The position numbers were made by a program, and so were the translations under genes. From assembly GCA_946699065.1 (NCBI GenBank), contig CAMPDV010000021.1, positions 620,001 through 684,000 of the forward strand: 64,000 nt of DNA. Reading direction: 5' to 3'. This document shows, in pieces, positions 13,745 through 25,915 of this stretch. The number at the start of each line of letters is the position of its first letter. Position 1 is the stretch's first letter. The DNA is from Loxodes magnus (taxonomy: Eukaryota > Ciliophora > Karyorelictea > Loxodida > Loxodidae). Under the pieces are notes generated by a model. It had not been told where the DNA came from. It ran no database searches and worked only from the letters and a program-made list of their open reading frames with translations.

Positions 13745-14971
13745 CTAATCATAACTTCCCGATACGATGAACTCTGAATCACTGGATATAGCCACAGATC
13801 TTACATAATCTGTGTGACCACTCATGGTCTTACAGGTACCTGTCTTGACGTCCCATAGTCTTACCGTCTTATCATCACTTCCCGATACGATGAACTCTGA
13901 ATCACTGGATATAGCCACAGATCTTACATAATCTGTGTGACCACTCATGGTCTTACAGGTACCTGTCTTGAAGTCCCATAGTCTCACCGTATTATCATAA
14001 CTTCCCGATACGATGAACTCTGAATCACTGGATATAGCCACAGCATTTACATAACTAGTGTGACCACTCATGGTCTTACAGGTACCTGTCTTGACGTCCC
14101 ATAGTCTCACCGTATAATCTGCACTTCCCGATACGATGAACTCTGAATAACTGGATATAGCCACAGCATTTACATAACTAGTGTGACCACTCATGGTCTT
14201 ACAGGTACCTGTCTTGACGTCCCATAGTCTCACCGTATAATCATCACTTCCCGATACGATGAACTCTGAATCACTGGATATAGCCACAGATCTTACATAA
14301 TCTGTGTGACCACTCATGGTCTTACAGATACCTGTCTTGACGTCCCATAGTCTCACCGTCTTATCTCCACTTCCCGATACGATGAACTCTGAGTCACTGG
14401 ATATAGCCACAGATCTTACATAATCTGTGTGACCACTCATGGTCTTACAGATACCTGTCTTGACGTCCCATAGTCTCACCGTATAATCTGCACTTCCCGA
14501 TACGATGAACTCTGAATAACTGGATATAGCCACAGCATATACAACATTTGTGTGACCACTCATGGTCTTACAGGTACCTGTCTTGACGTCCCATAGTCTC
14601 ACCGTATAATCTGCACTTCCCGATACGATGAACTCTGAATCACTGGATATAGCCACAGCATTTACAACATTTGTGTGACCACTCATGGTCTTACAGGTAC
14701 CTGTCTTGACGTCCCATAGTCTCACCGTATAATCTGCACTTCCCGATACGATGAACTCTGAATCACTGGATATAGCCACAGCATTTACATAACTAGTGTG
14801 ACCACTCATGGTCTTACAGGTACCTGTCTTGACGTCACATAGTCTCACCGTATAATCTGCACTTCCCGATACGATGAACTCTGAATCACTGGATATAGCC
14901 ACAGCATTTACATAACTAGTGTGACCACTCATGGTCTTACAGGTACCTGTCTTGACGTCCCATAGTCTCAC
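13745..14971 (-). CDS. Open WD40 segment, 408 codons (~10 blades)
   Basis: About ten blades lie between two TAG stops at codon 25 of SYD units. Reading along the minus strand it has SYVNA units, one with the WD Trp changed to Cys (RLCDV, near 14836), a rare GHTNVVNA unit, two KTGIC units, GHTSYVNA, and GHTDYVRS units with DNT and DDK turns. The Trp-to-Cys blade would lose one tetrad residue. Start and end are set only by stop alleles that recur elsewhere in the array, so this is more likely an accident of stop spacing than an independent gene. Confidence 0.3.
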   Translation of the reverse strand: MRLWDVKTGTCKTMSGHTSYVNAVAISSDSEFIVSGSADYTVRLCDVKTGTCKTMSGHTSYVNAVAISSDSEFIVSGSADYTVRLWDVKTGTCKTMSGHTNVVNAVAISSDSEFIVSGSADYTVRLWDVKTGTCKTMSGHTNVVYAVAISSYSEFIVSGSADYTVRLWDVKTGICKTMSGHTDYVRSVAISSDSEFIVSGSGDKTVRLWDVKTGICKTMSGHTDYVRSVAISSDSEFIVSGSDDYTVRLWDVKTGTCKTMSGHTSYVNAVAISSYSEFIVSGSADYTVRLWDVKTGTCKTMSGHTSYVNAVAISSDSEFIVSGSYDNTVRLWDFKTGTCKTMSGHTDYVRSVAISSDSEFIVSGSDDKTVRLWDVKTGTCKTMSGHTDYVRSVAISSDSEFIVSGSYD

Positions 14972-15343
14972 CGTCTAATCATAACTTCCCGATACGATGA
15001 ACTCTGAATAACTGGATATAGCCACAGCATATACAACATTTGTGTGACCACTCATGGTCTTACAGGTACCTGTCTTGACGTCCCATAGTCTCACCGTATA
15101 ATCTGCACTTCCCGATACGATGAACTCTGAATAACTGGATATAGCCACAGCATATACAACATTTGTGTGACCACTCATGGTCTTACAGGTACCTGTCTTG
15201 ACGTCCCATAGTCTCACCGTATAATCTGCACTTCCCGATACGATGAACTCTGAATCACTGGATATAGCCACAGCATTTACATAACTAGTGTGACCACTCA
15301 TGGTCTTACAGGTACCTGTCTTGACGTCCCATAGTCTCACCGT

Positions 15344-16075
15344 CTAATCATAACTTCCCGATACGATGAACTCTGAATAACTGGATATAGCCACAGCATA
15401 TACAACATTTGTGTGACCACTCATGGTCTTACAGGTACCTGTCTTGACGTCCCATAGTCTCACCGTATAATCTGCACTTCCCGATACGATGAACTCTGAA
15501 TAACTGGATATAGCCACAGCATATACAACATTTGTGTGACCACTCATGGTCTTACAGGTACCTGTCTTGACGTCCCATAGTCTCACCGTATAATCTGCAC
15601 TTCCCGATACGATGAACTCTGAATCACTGGATATAGCCACAGCATATACAACATTTGTGTGACCACTCATGGTCTTACAGGTACCTATCTTGACGTCCCA
15701 TAGTCTCACCGTATAATCATCACTTCCCGATACGATGAACTCTGAATCACTGGATATAGCCACAGATCATACATAACTAGTGTGACCACTCATGGTCTTA
15801 CCTGTCTTGACGTCACATAGTCTCACCGTATAATCTGCACTTCCCGATACGATGAACTCTGAATCACTGGATATAGCCACAGATAATACTTAATCTGTGT
15901 GACCACTCATGGTCTTACAGGTACCTGTCTTGACGTCCCATAGTCTCACCGTATAATCTGCACTTCCCGATACGATGAACTCTGAATCACTGGATATAGC
16001 CACAGCATTTACATAACTAGTGTGACCACTCATGGTCTTACAGGTACCTGTCTTGACGTCCCATAGTCTCACCGT
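15344..16075 (-). repeat. 732-bp direct duplication, copy 1
   Basis: This is six units minus one 6-bp deletion. It contains the rare T34I variant (VKIGTC, plus-strand gtacctatcttg near 15685) and the short unit with RLCDVKTGKT near 15800. Both recur exactly 732 bp later. The two copies give identical 139-codon open segments. Confidence 0.85.
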
Positions 16076-16650
16076 CTAATCATAACTTCCCGATACGATG
16101 AACTCTGAATAACTGGATATAGCCACAGCATATACAACATTTGTGTGACCACTCATGGTCTTACAGGTACCTGTCTTGACGTCCCATAGTCTCACCGTAT
16201 AATCTGCACTTCCCGATACGATGAACTCTGAATAACTGGATATAGCCACAGCATATACAACATTTGTGTGACCACTCATGGTCTTACAGGTACCTGTCTT
16301 GACGTCCCATAGTCTCACCGTATAATCTGCACTTCCCGATACGATGAACTCTGAATCACTGGATATAGCCACAGCATATACAACATTTGTGTGACCACTC
16401 ATGGTCTTACAGGTACCTATCTTGACGTCCCATAGTCTCACCGTATAATCATCACTTCCCGATACGATGAACTCTGAATCACTGGATATAGCCACAGATC
16501 ATACATAACTAGTGTGACCACTCATGGTCTTACCTGTCTTGACGTCACATAGTCTCACCGTATAATCTGCACTTCCCGATACGATGAACTCTGAATCACT
16601 GGATATAGCCACAGCATATACAACATTTGTGTGACCACTCATGGTCTTAC
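16076..16650 (-). repeat. 732-bp direct duplication, copy 2
   Basis: It adjoins copy 1 and carries the same T34I mark near 16417 and the same RLCDVKTGKT short unit near 16530. The match fades after about 16.6 kb, where a GHTNVVYA unit replaces the SYVNA unit seen in copy 1. Immediate adjacency and shared rare marks indicate recent unequal exchange by six units. Confidence 0.8.
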
Positions 16651-17716
16651 AGGTACCTGTCTTGACGTCCCATAGTCTCACCGTCTAATCATAACTTCCC
16701 GATACGATGAACTCTGAATCACTGGATATAGCCACAGCATATACAACATTTGTGTGACCACTCATGGTCTTACAGGTACCTGTCTTGACGTCCCATAGTC
16801 TCACCGTATAATCATAACTTCCCGATACGATGAACTCTGAATCACTGGATATAGCCACAGATCATACATAACTAGTGTGACCACTCGAGGTCTTTCCTGT
16901 CTTGACGTCCCATAGTCTCACCGTCTTATCATCACTTCCCGATACGATGAACTCTGAATCACTGGATATAGCCACAGATCTTACATAATCTGTGTGACCA
17001 CTCATGGTCTTACAGGTACCTGTCTTGAAGTCCCATAGTCTCACCGTATTATCATAACTTCCCGATACGATGAACTCTGAATCACTGGATATAGCCACAG
17101 CATTTACATAACTAGTGTGACCACTCATGGTCTTACAGGTACCTGTCTTGACGTCCCATAGTCTCACCGTATAATCTGCACTTCCCGATACGATGAACTC
17201 TGAATCACTGGATATAGCCACAGATCTTACATAATCTGTGTGACCACTCATGGTCTTACAGGTACCTGTCTTGACGTCCCATAGTCTCACCGTCTTATCT
17301 CCACTTCCCGATACGATGAACTCTGAATAACTGGATATAGCCACAGCATATACAACATTTGTGTGACCACTCATGGTCTTACAGGTACCTGTCTTGACGT
17401 CCCATAGTCTCACCGTATAATCATCACTTCCCGATACGATGAACTCTGAATCACTGGATATAGCCACAGATCATACATAACTAGTGTGACCACTCGAGGT
17501 CTTTCCTGTCTTGACGTCCCATAGTCTCACCGTCTTATCATAACTTCCCGATACGATGAACTCTGAATCACTGGATATAGCCACAGCATATACAACATTT
17601 GTGTGACCACTCATGGTCTTACAGATACCTGTCTTGACGTCCCATAGTCTCACCGTCTTATCATCGCTTCCCGATACGATGAACTCTGAATCACTGGATA
17701 TAGCCACAGATGATAC

Positions 17717-20035
17717 TTAATCTGTGTGACCACTCATGGTCTTACAGGTACCTGTCTTGACGTCCCATAGTCTCACCGTATAATCTGCACTTCCCGATAC
17801 GATGAACTCTGAATAACTGGATATAGCCACAGATCATACATAACTAGTGTGACCACTCATGGTCTTTCCTGTCTTGACGTCCCATAGTCTCACCGTCTTA
17901 TCATAACTTCCCGATACGATGAACTCTGAATCACTGGATATAGCCACAGCATATACAACATTTGTGTGACCACTCATGGTCTTACAGGTACCTGTCTTGA
18001 CGTCCCATAGTCTCACCGTATAATCTGCACTTCCCGATACGATGAACTCTGAATCACTGGATATAGCCACAGCATTTACATAACTAGTGTGACCACTCAT
18101 GGTCTTACAGGTACCTGTCTTGACGTCCCATAGTCTCACCGTCTAATCATAACTTCCCGATACGATGAACTCTGAATCACTGGATATAGCCACAGCATAT
18201 ACAACATTTGTGTGACCACTCATGGTCTTACAGGTACCTGTCTTGACGTCCCATAGTCTCACCGTATAATCATAACTTCCCGATACGATGAACTCTGAAT
18301 CACTGGATATAGCCACAGATCATACATAACTAGTGTGACCACTCATGGTCTTTCCTGTCTTGACGTCCCATAGTCTCACCGTCTTATTTTAACTTCCCGA
18401 TACGATGAACTCTGAATCACTGGATATAGCCACAGCATATACAACATTTGTGTGACCACTCATGGTCTTACAGGTACCTGTCTTGACGTCCCATAGTCTC
18501 ACCGTATAATCTGCACTTCCCGATACGATGAACTCTGAATCACTGGATATAGCCACAGCATTTACATAACTAGTGTGACCACTCATGGTCTTACAGGTAC
18601 CTGTCTTGACGTCCCATAGTCTCACCGTCTAATCATAACTTCCCGATACGATGAACTCTGAATCACTGGATATAGCCACAGATCTTACATAATCTGTGTG
18701 ACCACTCATGGTCTTACAGGTACCTGTCTTGACGTCCCATAGTCTTACCGTCTTATCATCACTTCCCGATACGATGAACTCTGAATCACTGGATATAGCC
18801 ACAGATCTTACATAATCTGTGTGACCACTCATGGTCTTACAGGTACCTGTCTTGAAGTCCCATAGTCTCACCGTATTATCATAACTTCCCGATACGATGA
18901 ACTCTGAATCACTGGATATAGCCACAGCATTTACATAACTAGTGTGACCACTCATGGTCTTACAGGTACCTGTCTTGACGTCCCATAGTCTCACCGTATA
19001 ATCTGCACTTCCCGATACGATGAACTCTGAATAACTGGATATAGCCACAGATGATACTTAATCTGTGTGACCACTCATAGTCTTACAGGTACCTGTCTTG
19101 AAGTCCCATAGTCTCACCGTCTTATCATAACTTCCCGATACGATGAACTCTGAATCACTGGATATAGCCACAGCATATACAACATTTGTGTGACCACTCA
19201 TGGTCTTACAGGTACCTGTCTTGACGTCCCATAGTCTCACCGTATAATCTGCACTTCCCGATACGATGAACTCTGAATCACTGGATATAGCCACAGCATT
19301 TACATAACTAGTGTGACCACTCATGGTCTTACAGGTACCTGTCTTGACGTCCCATAGTCTCACCGTCTAATCATAACTTCCCGATACGATGAACTCTGAA
19401 TCACTGGATATAGCCACAGATCTTACATAATCTGTGTGACCACTCATGGTCTTACAGGTACCTGTCTTGACGTCCCATAGTCTCACCGTCTTATCTCCAC
19501 TTCCCGATACGATGAACTCTGAATAACTGGATATAGCCACAGCATATACAACATTTGTGTGACCACTCATGGTCTTACAGGTACCTGTCTTGACGTCCCA
19601 TAGTCTCACCGTATAATCATAACTTCCCGATACGATGAACTCTGAATCACTGGATATAGCCACAGATCATACATAACTAGTGTGACCACTCGAGGTCTTT
19701 CCTGTCTTGACGTCCCATAGTCTCACCGTCTTATCATAACTTCCCGATACGATGAACTCTGAATCACTGGATATAGCCACAGCATATACAACATTTGTGT
19801 GACCACTCATGGTCTTACAGGTACCTGTCTTGACGTCCCATAGTCTCACCGTATAATCTGCACTTCCCGATACGATGAACTCTGAATCACTGGATATAGC
19901 CACAGATCTTACATAATCTGTGTGACCACTCATGGTCTTACAGATACCTGTCTTGACGTCCCATAGTCTCACCGTCTTATCTCCACTTCCCGATACGATG
20001 AACTCTGAATCACTGGATATAGCCACAGATGATAC
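17717..20035 (-). repeat. 19-unit higher-order repeat (2,319 bp), copy 1
   Basis: It starts and ends at TAA stops of HTD units (17717 and 20036). It includes the rare mark plus-strand cttattttaac near 18385, which makes codon 23 a TAA and codon 24 Asn. The same mark recurs near 20704, an offset of 2,319 bp (19 units minus three 6-bp deletions). The paired stops 17834/20153, 18389/20708 and 18629/20948 share this offset. Confidence 0.85.
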
Positions 20036-21366
20036 TTAATCTGTGTGACCACTCATGGTCTTACAGGTACCTGTCTTGACGTCCCATAGTCTCACCGTAT
20101 AATCTGCACTTCCCGATACGATGAACTCTGAATAACTGGATATAGCCACAGATCATACATAACTAGTGTGACCACTCATGGTCTTTCCTGTCTTGACGTC
20201 CCATAGTCTCACCGTCTTATCATAACTTCCCGATACGATGAACTCTGAATCACTGGATATAGCCACAGCATATACAACATTTGTGTGACCACTCATGGTC
20301 TTACAGGTACCTGTCTTGACGTCCCATAGTCTCACCGTATAATCTGCACTTCCCGATACGATGAACTCTGAATCACTGGATATAGCCACAGCATTTACAT
20401 AACTAGTGTGACCACTCATGGTCTTACAGGTACCTGTCTTGACGTCCCATAGTCTCACCGTATTATCATAACTTCCCGATACGATGAACTCTGAATCACT
20501 GGATATAGCCACAGCATATACAACATTTGTGTGACCACTCATGGTCTTACAGGTACCTGTCTTGACGTCCCATAGTCTCACCGTATAATCATAACTTCCC
20601 GATACGATGAACTCTGAATCACTGGATATAGCCACAGATCATACATAACTAGTGTGACCACTCATGGTCTTTCCTGTCTTGACGTCCCATAGTCTCACCG
20701 TCTTATTTTAACTTCCCGATACGATGAACTCTGAATCACTGGATATAGCCACAGCATATACAACATTTGTGTGACCACTCATGGTCTTACAGGTACCTGT
20801 CTTGACGTCCCATAGTCTCACCGTATAATCTGCACTTCCCGATACGATGAACTCTGAATCACTGGATATAGCCACAGCATTTACATAACTAGTGTGACCA
20901 CTCATGGTCTTACAGGTACCTGTCTTGACGTCCCATAGTCTCACCGTCTAATCATAACTTCCCGATACGATGAACTCTGAATCACTGGATATAGCCACAG
21001 ATCTTACATAATCTGTGTGACCACTCATGGTCTTACAGGTACCTGTCTTGACGTCCCATAGTCTTACCGTCTTATCATCACTTCCCGATACGATGAACTC
21101 TGAATCACTGGATATAGCCACAGATCTTACATAATCTGTGTGACCACTCATGGTCTTACAGGTACCTGTCTTGAAGTCCCATAGTCTCACCGTATTATCA
21201 TAACTTCCCGATACGATGAACTCTGAATCACTGGATATAGCCACAGCATTTACATAACTAGTGTGACCACTCATGGTCTTACAGGTACCTGTCTTGACGT
21301 CCCATAGTCTCACCGTATAATCTGCACTTCCCGATACGATGAACTCTGAATAACTGGATATAGCCA
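20036..21366 (-). repeat. 19-unit higher-order repeat, copy 2 (partial)
   Basis: It matches copy 1 at +2,319 bp up to about 21.36 kb. There copy 1 goes to an HTD-stop unit (19058) while this copy continues into GHKDYVYA. The 221-codon open segment 20948-21613 that spans this break reads the same as 12644-13309, so the same multi-unit haplotype sits at sites more than 8 kb apart. Confidence 0.75.
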
Positions 21367-22540
21367 CAGCATATACATAATCTTTGTGACCACTCATGGT
21401 CTTACAGGTACCTGTCTTGACGTCCCATAGTCTCACCGTATAATCTGCACTTCCCGATACGATGAACTCTGAGTCACTGGATATAGCCACAGATCTTACA
21501 TAATCTGTGTGACCACTCATGGTCTTACAGATACCTGTCTTGACGTCCCATAGTCTCACCGTCTTATCTCCACTTCCCGATACGATGAACTCTGAATCAC
21601 TGGATATAGCCACAGATGATACTTAATCTGTGTGACCACTCATGGTCTTACAGGTACCTGTCTTGACGTCCCATAGTCTCACCGTATAATCTGCACTTCC
21701 CGATACGATGAACTCTGAATAACTGGATATAGCCACAGCATATACAACATTTGTGTGACCACTCATGGTCTTACAGGTACCTGTCTTGACGTCCCATAGT
21801 CTCACCGTATAATCATAACTTCCCGATACGATGAACTCTGAATCACTGGATATAGCCACAGATCTTACATAATCTGTGTGACCACTCATGGTCTTACAGG
21901 TACCTGTCTTGACGTCCCATAGTCTCACCGTCTTATCTCCACTTCCCGATACGATGAACTCTGAATCACTGGATATAGCCACAGCATATACAACATTTGT
22001 GTGACCACTCATGGTCTTACAGGTACCTGTCTTGACGTCCCATAGTCTCACCGTATAATCTGCACTTCCCGATACGATGAACTCTGAATAACTGGATATA
22101 GCAACAGATAATGCAGAATATGTGTGACCACTCATGGTCTTACAGGTACCTGTCTTGACGTCCCATAGTCTCACCGTATAATCTGCACTTCCCGATACGA
22201 TGAACTCTGAATCACTGGATATAGCCACAGCATATACAACATTTGTGTGACCACTCATGGTCTTACAGGTACCTGTCTTGACGTCCCATAGTCTCACCGT
22301 ATAATCATCACTTCCCGATACGATGAACTCTGAATCACTGGATATAGCCACAGATCATACATAACTAGTGTGACCACTCATGGTCTTACCTGTCTTGACG
22401 TCACATAGTCTCACCGTATAATCTGCACTTCCCGATACGATGAACTCTGAATCACTGGATATAGCCACAGCATTTACATAACTAGTGTGACCACTCATGG
22501 TCTTACAGGTACCTGTCTTGACGTCCCATAGTCTCACCGT

Positions 22541-24136
22541 CTAATCATAACTTCCCGATACGATGAACTCTGAATCACTGGATATAGCCACAGCATATAC
22601 AACATTTGTGTGACCACTCATGGTCTTACAGGTACCTGTCTTGACGTCCCATAGTCTCACCGTATAATCTGCACTTCCCGATACGATGAACTCTGAATCA
22701 CTGGATATAGCCACAGATAATACAGAATAAGTGTGACCACTCATGGTCTTACAGGTACCTGTCTTGACGTCCCATAGTCTCACCGTCTTATCTGCACTTC
22801 CCGATACGATGAACTCTGAATCACTGGATATAGCCACAGATAATACAGAATAAGTGTGACCACTCATGGTCTTACAGGTACCTGTCTTGACGTCCCATAG
22901 TCTTACCGTCTTATCATCACTTCCCGATACGATGAACTCTGAATCACTGGATATAGCCACAGATCTTACATAATCTGTGTGACCACTCATGGTCTTACAG
23001 GTACCTGTCTTGAAGTCCCATAGTCTCACCGTATTATCATAACTTCCCGATACGATGAACTCTGAATCACTGGATATAGCCACAGCATTTACATAACTAG
23101 TGTGACCACTCATGGTCTTACAGGTACCTGTCTTGACGTCCCATAGTCTCACCGTATAATCTGCACTTCCCGATACGATGAACTCTGAATAACTGGATAT
23201 AGCCACAGCATATACATAATCTTTGTGACCACTCATGGTCTTACAGGTACCTGTCTTGACGTCCCATAGTCTCACCGTATAATCTGCACTTCCCGATACG
23301 ATGAACTCTGAGTCACTGGATATAGCCACAGATCTTACATAATCTGTGTGACCACTCATGGTCTTACAGATACCTGTCTTGACGTCCCATAGTCTCACCG
23401 TCTTATCTCCACTTCCCGATACGATGAACTCTGAATCACTGGATATAGCCACAGCATATACAACATTTGTGTGACCACTCATGGTCTTACAGGTACCTGT
23501 CTTGACGTCCCATAGTCTCACCGTATAATCTGCACTTCCCGATACGATGAACTCTGAATCACTGGATATAGCCACAGCATTTACATAACTAGTGTGACCA
23601 CTCATGGTCTTACAGGTACCTGTCTTGACGTCCCATAGTCTCACCGTATAATCTGCACTTCCCGATACGATGAACTCTGAATCACTGGATATAGCCACAG
23701 ATCTTACATAATCTGTGTGACCACTAATGGTCTTACAGGTACCTGTCTTGAAGTCCCATAGTCTCACCGTATTATCATAACTTCCCGATACGATGAACTC
23801 TGAATCACTGGATATAGCCACAGATCTTACATAATCTGTGTGACCACTCATGGTCTTACAGGTACCTGTCTTGACGTCCCATAGTCTCACCGTATAATCA
23901 TCACTTCCCGATACGATGAACTCTGAATCACTGGATGTAGCCACAGAATATACATAACTAGTGTGATCACTCATGGTCTTACAAGTACCTGTCTTGAAGT
24001 CCCATAGTCTTACCGTATAATCTGCACTTCCCGATACGATGAACTCTGAATCACTGGATATAGCCACAGCATTTACATAACTAGTGTGACCACTCATGGT
24101 CTTACAGGTACCTGTCTTGACGTCCCATAGTCTCAC
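22541..24136 (-). CDS. Open WD40 segment, 531 codons (~13 blades)
   Basis: This is the second longest open stretch, bounded on both sides by TAG at codon 25 of SYD units. It has about thirteen blades in mixed order: two GHTYSVLS units (the YSVLS form is rare), GHTSYVNA, GHTDYVRS, GHKDYVYA, KTGIC and DHTSYVYS cassettes. One blade has I11T (SVATSS, near 23936) and one has M40I (KTISGH, near 23725). The tetrad residues look complete in most blades, and thirteen blades would nearly fill two seven-bladed propellers. No start context, amino-terminal domain or promoter-like sequence can be seen, so translation is uncertain. Confidence 0.38.
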   Translation of the reverse strand: MRLWDVKTGTCKTMSGHTSYVNAVAISSDSEFIVSGSADYTVRLWDFKTGTCKTMSDHTSYVYSVATSSDSEFIVSGSDDYTVRLWDVKTGTCKTMSGHTDYVRSVAISSDSEFIVSGSYDNTVRLWDFKTGTCKTISGHTDYVRSVAISSDSEFIVSGSADYTVRLWDVKTGTCKTMSGHTSYVNAVAISSDSEFIVSGSADYTVRLWDVKTGTCKTMSGHTNVVYAVAISSDSEFIVSGSGDKTVRLWDVKTGICKTMSGHTDYVRSVAISSDSEFIVSGSADYTVRLWDVKTGTCKTMSGHKDYVYAVAISSYSEFIVSGSADYTVRLWDVKTGTCKTMSGHTSYVNAVAISSDSEFIVSGSYDNTVRLWDFKTGTCKTMSGHTDYVRSVAISSDSEFIVSGSDDKTVRLWDVKTGTCKTMSGHTYSVLSVAISSDSEFIVSGSADKTVRLWDVKTGTCKTMSGHTYSVLSVAISSDSEFIVSGSADYTVRLWDVKTGTCKTMSGHTNVVYAVAISSDSEFIVSGSYD

Positions 24137-25915
24137 CGTCTAATCATAACTTCCCGATACGATGAACTCTGAATCACTGGATATAGCCACAGCATTTACA
24201 TAACTAGTGTGACCACTCATGGTCTTACAGGTACCTGTCTTGACGTCCCATAGTCTCACCGTATAATCTGCACTTCCCGATACGATGAACTCTGAATAAC
24301 TGGATATAGCCACAGCATATACATAACTAGTGTGACCACTCATGGTCTTACAGGTACCTGTCTTGACGTCCCATAGTCTCACCGTCTTATCTCCACTTCC
24401 CGATACGATGAACTCTGAATCACTGGATATAGCCACAGATGATACTTAATCTGTGTGACCACTCATGGTCTTACAGGTACCTGTCTTGACGTCCCATAGT
24501 CTCACCGTATAATCTGCACTTCCCGATACGATGAACTCTGAATCACTGGATATAGCTACAGCATATACAGAATCTGTGTGACCACTCATGGTCTTACAGG
24601 TACCTGTCTTGAAGTCCCATAGTCTCACCGTATTATCATAACTTCCCGATACGATGAACTCTGAATCACTGGATATAGCCACAGCATATACAACATTTGT
24701 GTGACCACTCATGGTCTTACAGGTACCTGTCTTGACGTCCCATAGTCTCACCGTATAATCTGCACTTCCCGATACGATGAACTCTGAATCACTGGATATA
24801 GCCACAGCATATACAGAATCTGTGTGACCACTCATGGTCTTACAGGTACCTGTCTTGACGTCCCATAGTCTCACCGTCTTATCTCCACTTCCCGATACGA
24901 TGAACTCTGAATCACTGGATATAGCCACAGCATATACAACATTTGTGTGACCACTCATGGTCTTACAAGTACCTGTCTTGACGTCCCATAGTCTCACCGT
25001 ATAATCTGCACTTCCCGATACGATGAACTCTGAATAACTGGATATAGCCACAGCATATACAACATTTGTGTGACCACTCATGGTCTTACAGGTACCTGTC
25101 TTGACGTCCCATAGTCTCACCGTATAATCATAACTTCCCGATACGATGAACTCTGAATCACTGGATATAGCCACAGCTTATACATGACTAGTGTGACCAC
25201 TCATGGTCTTACAGGTTCCTGTCTTGACGTCCCATAGTCTCACCGTATTATCTGCACTTCCCGATACGATGAACTCTGAATCACTGGATATAGCTACAGC
25301 ATATACAGAATCTGTGTGACCACTCATGGTCTTACAGGTACCTGTCTTGACGTTCCATAGTCTCACCGTATTATCTGCACTTCCCGATACGATGAACTCT
25401 GAATCACTGGATATAGCCACAGATCATACATAATGTGTGTGACCACTCATGGTCTTACAGGTACCTGTCTTGACGTCCCATAGTCTCACCGTATTATCTG
25501 CACTTCCCGATACGATGAACTCTGAATCACTGGATATAGCCACAGATCTTACATAATCTGTGTGACCACTCATGGTCTTACAGGTACCTGTCTTGAAGTC
25601 CCATAGTCTCACCGTATTATCATAACTTCCCGATACGATGAACTCTGAATCACTGGATATAGCCACAGCATTTACATAACTAGTGTGACCACTCATGGTC
25701 TTACAGGTACCTGTCTTGACGTCCCATAGTCTCACCGTCTTATCTCCACTTCCCGATACGATGAACTCTGAATCACTGGATATAGCCACAGCATATACAA
25801 CATTTGTGTGACCACTCATGGTCTTACAGGTACCTGTCTTGACGTCCCATAGTCTCACCGTATTATCTGCACTTCCCGATACGATGAACTCTGAATCACT
25901 GGATATAGCCACAGA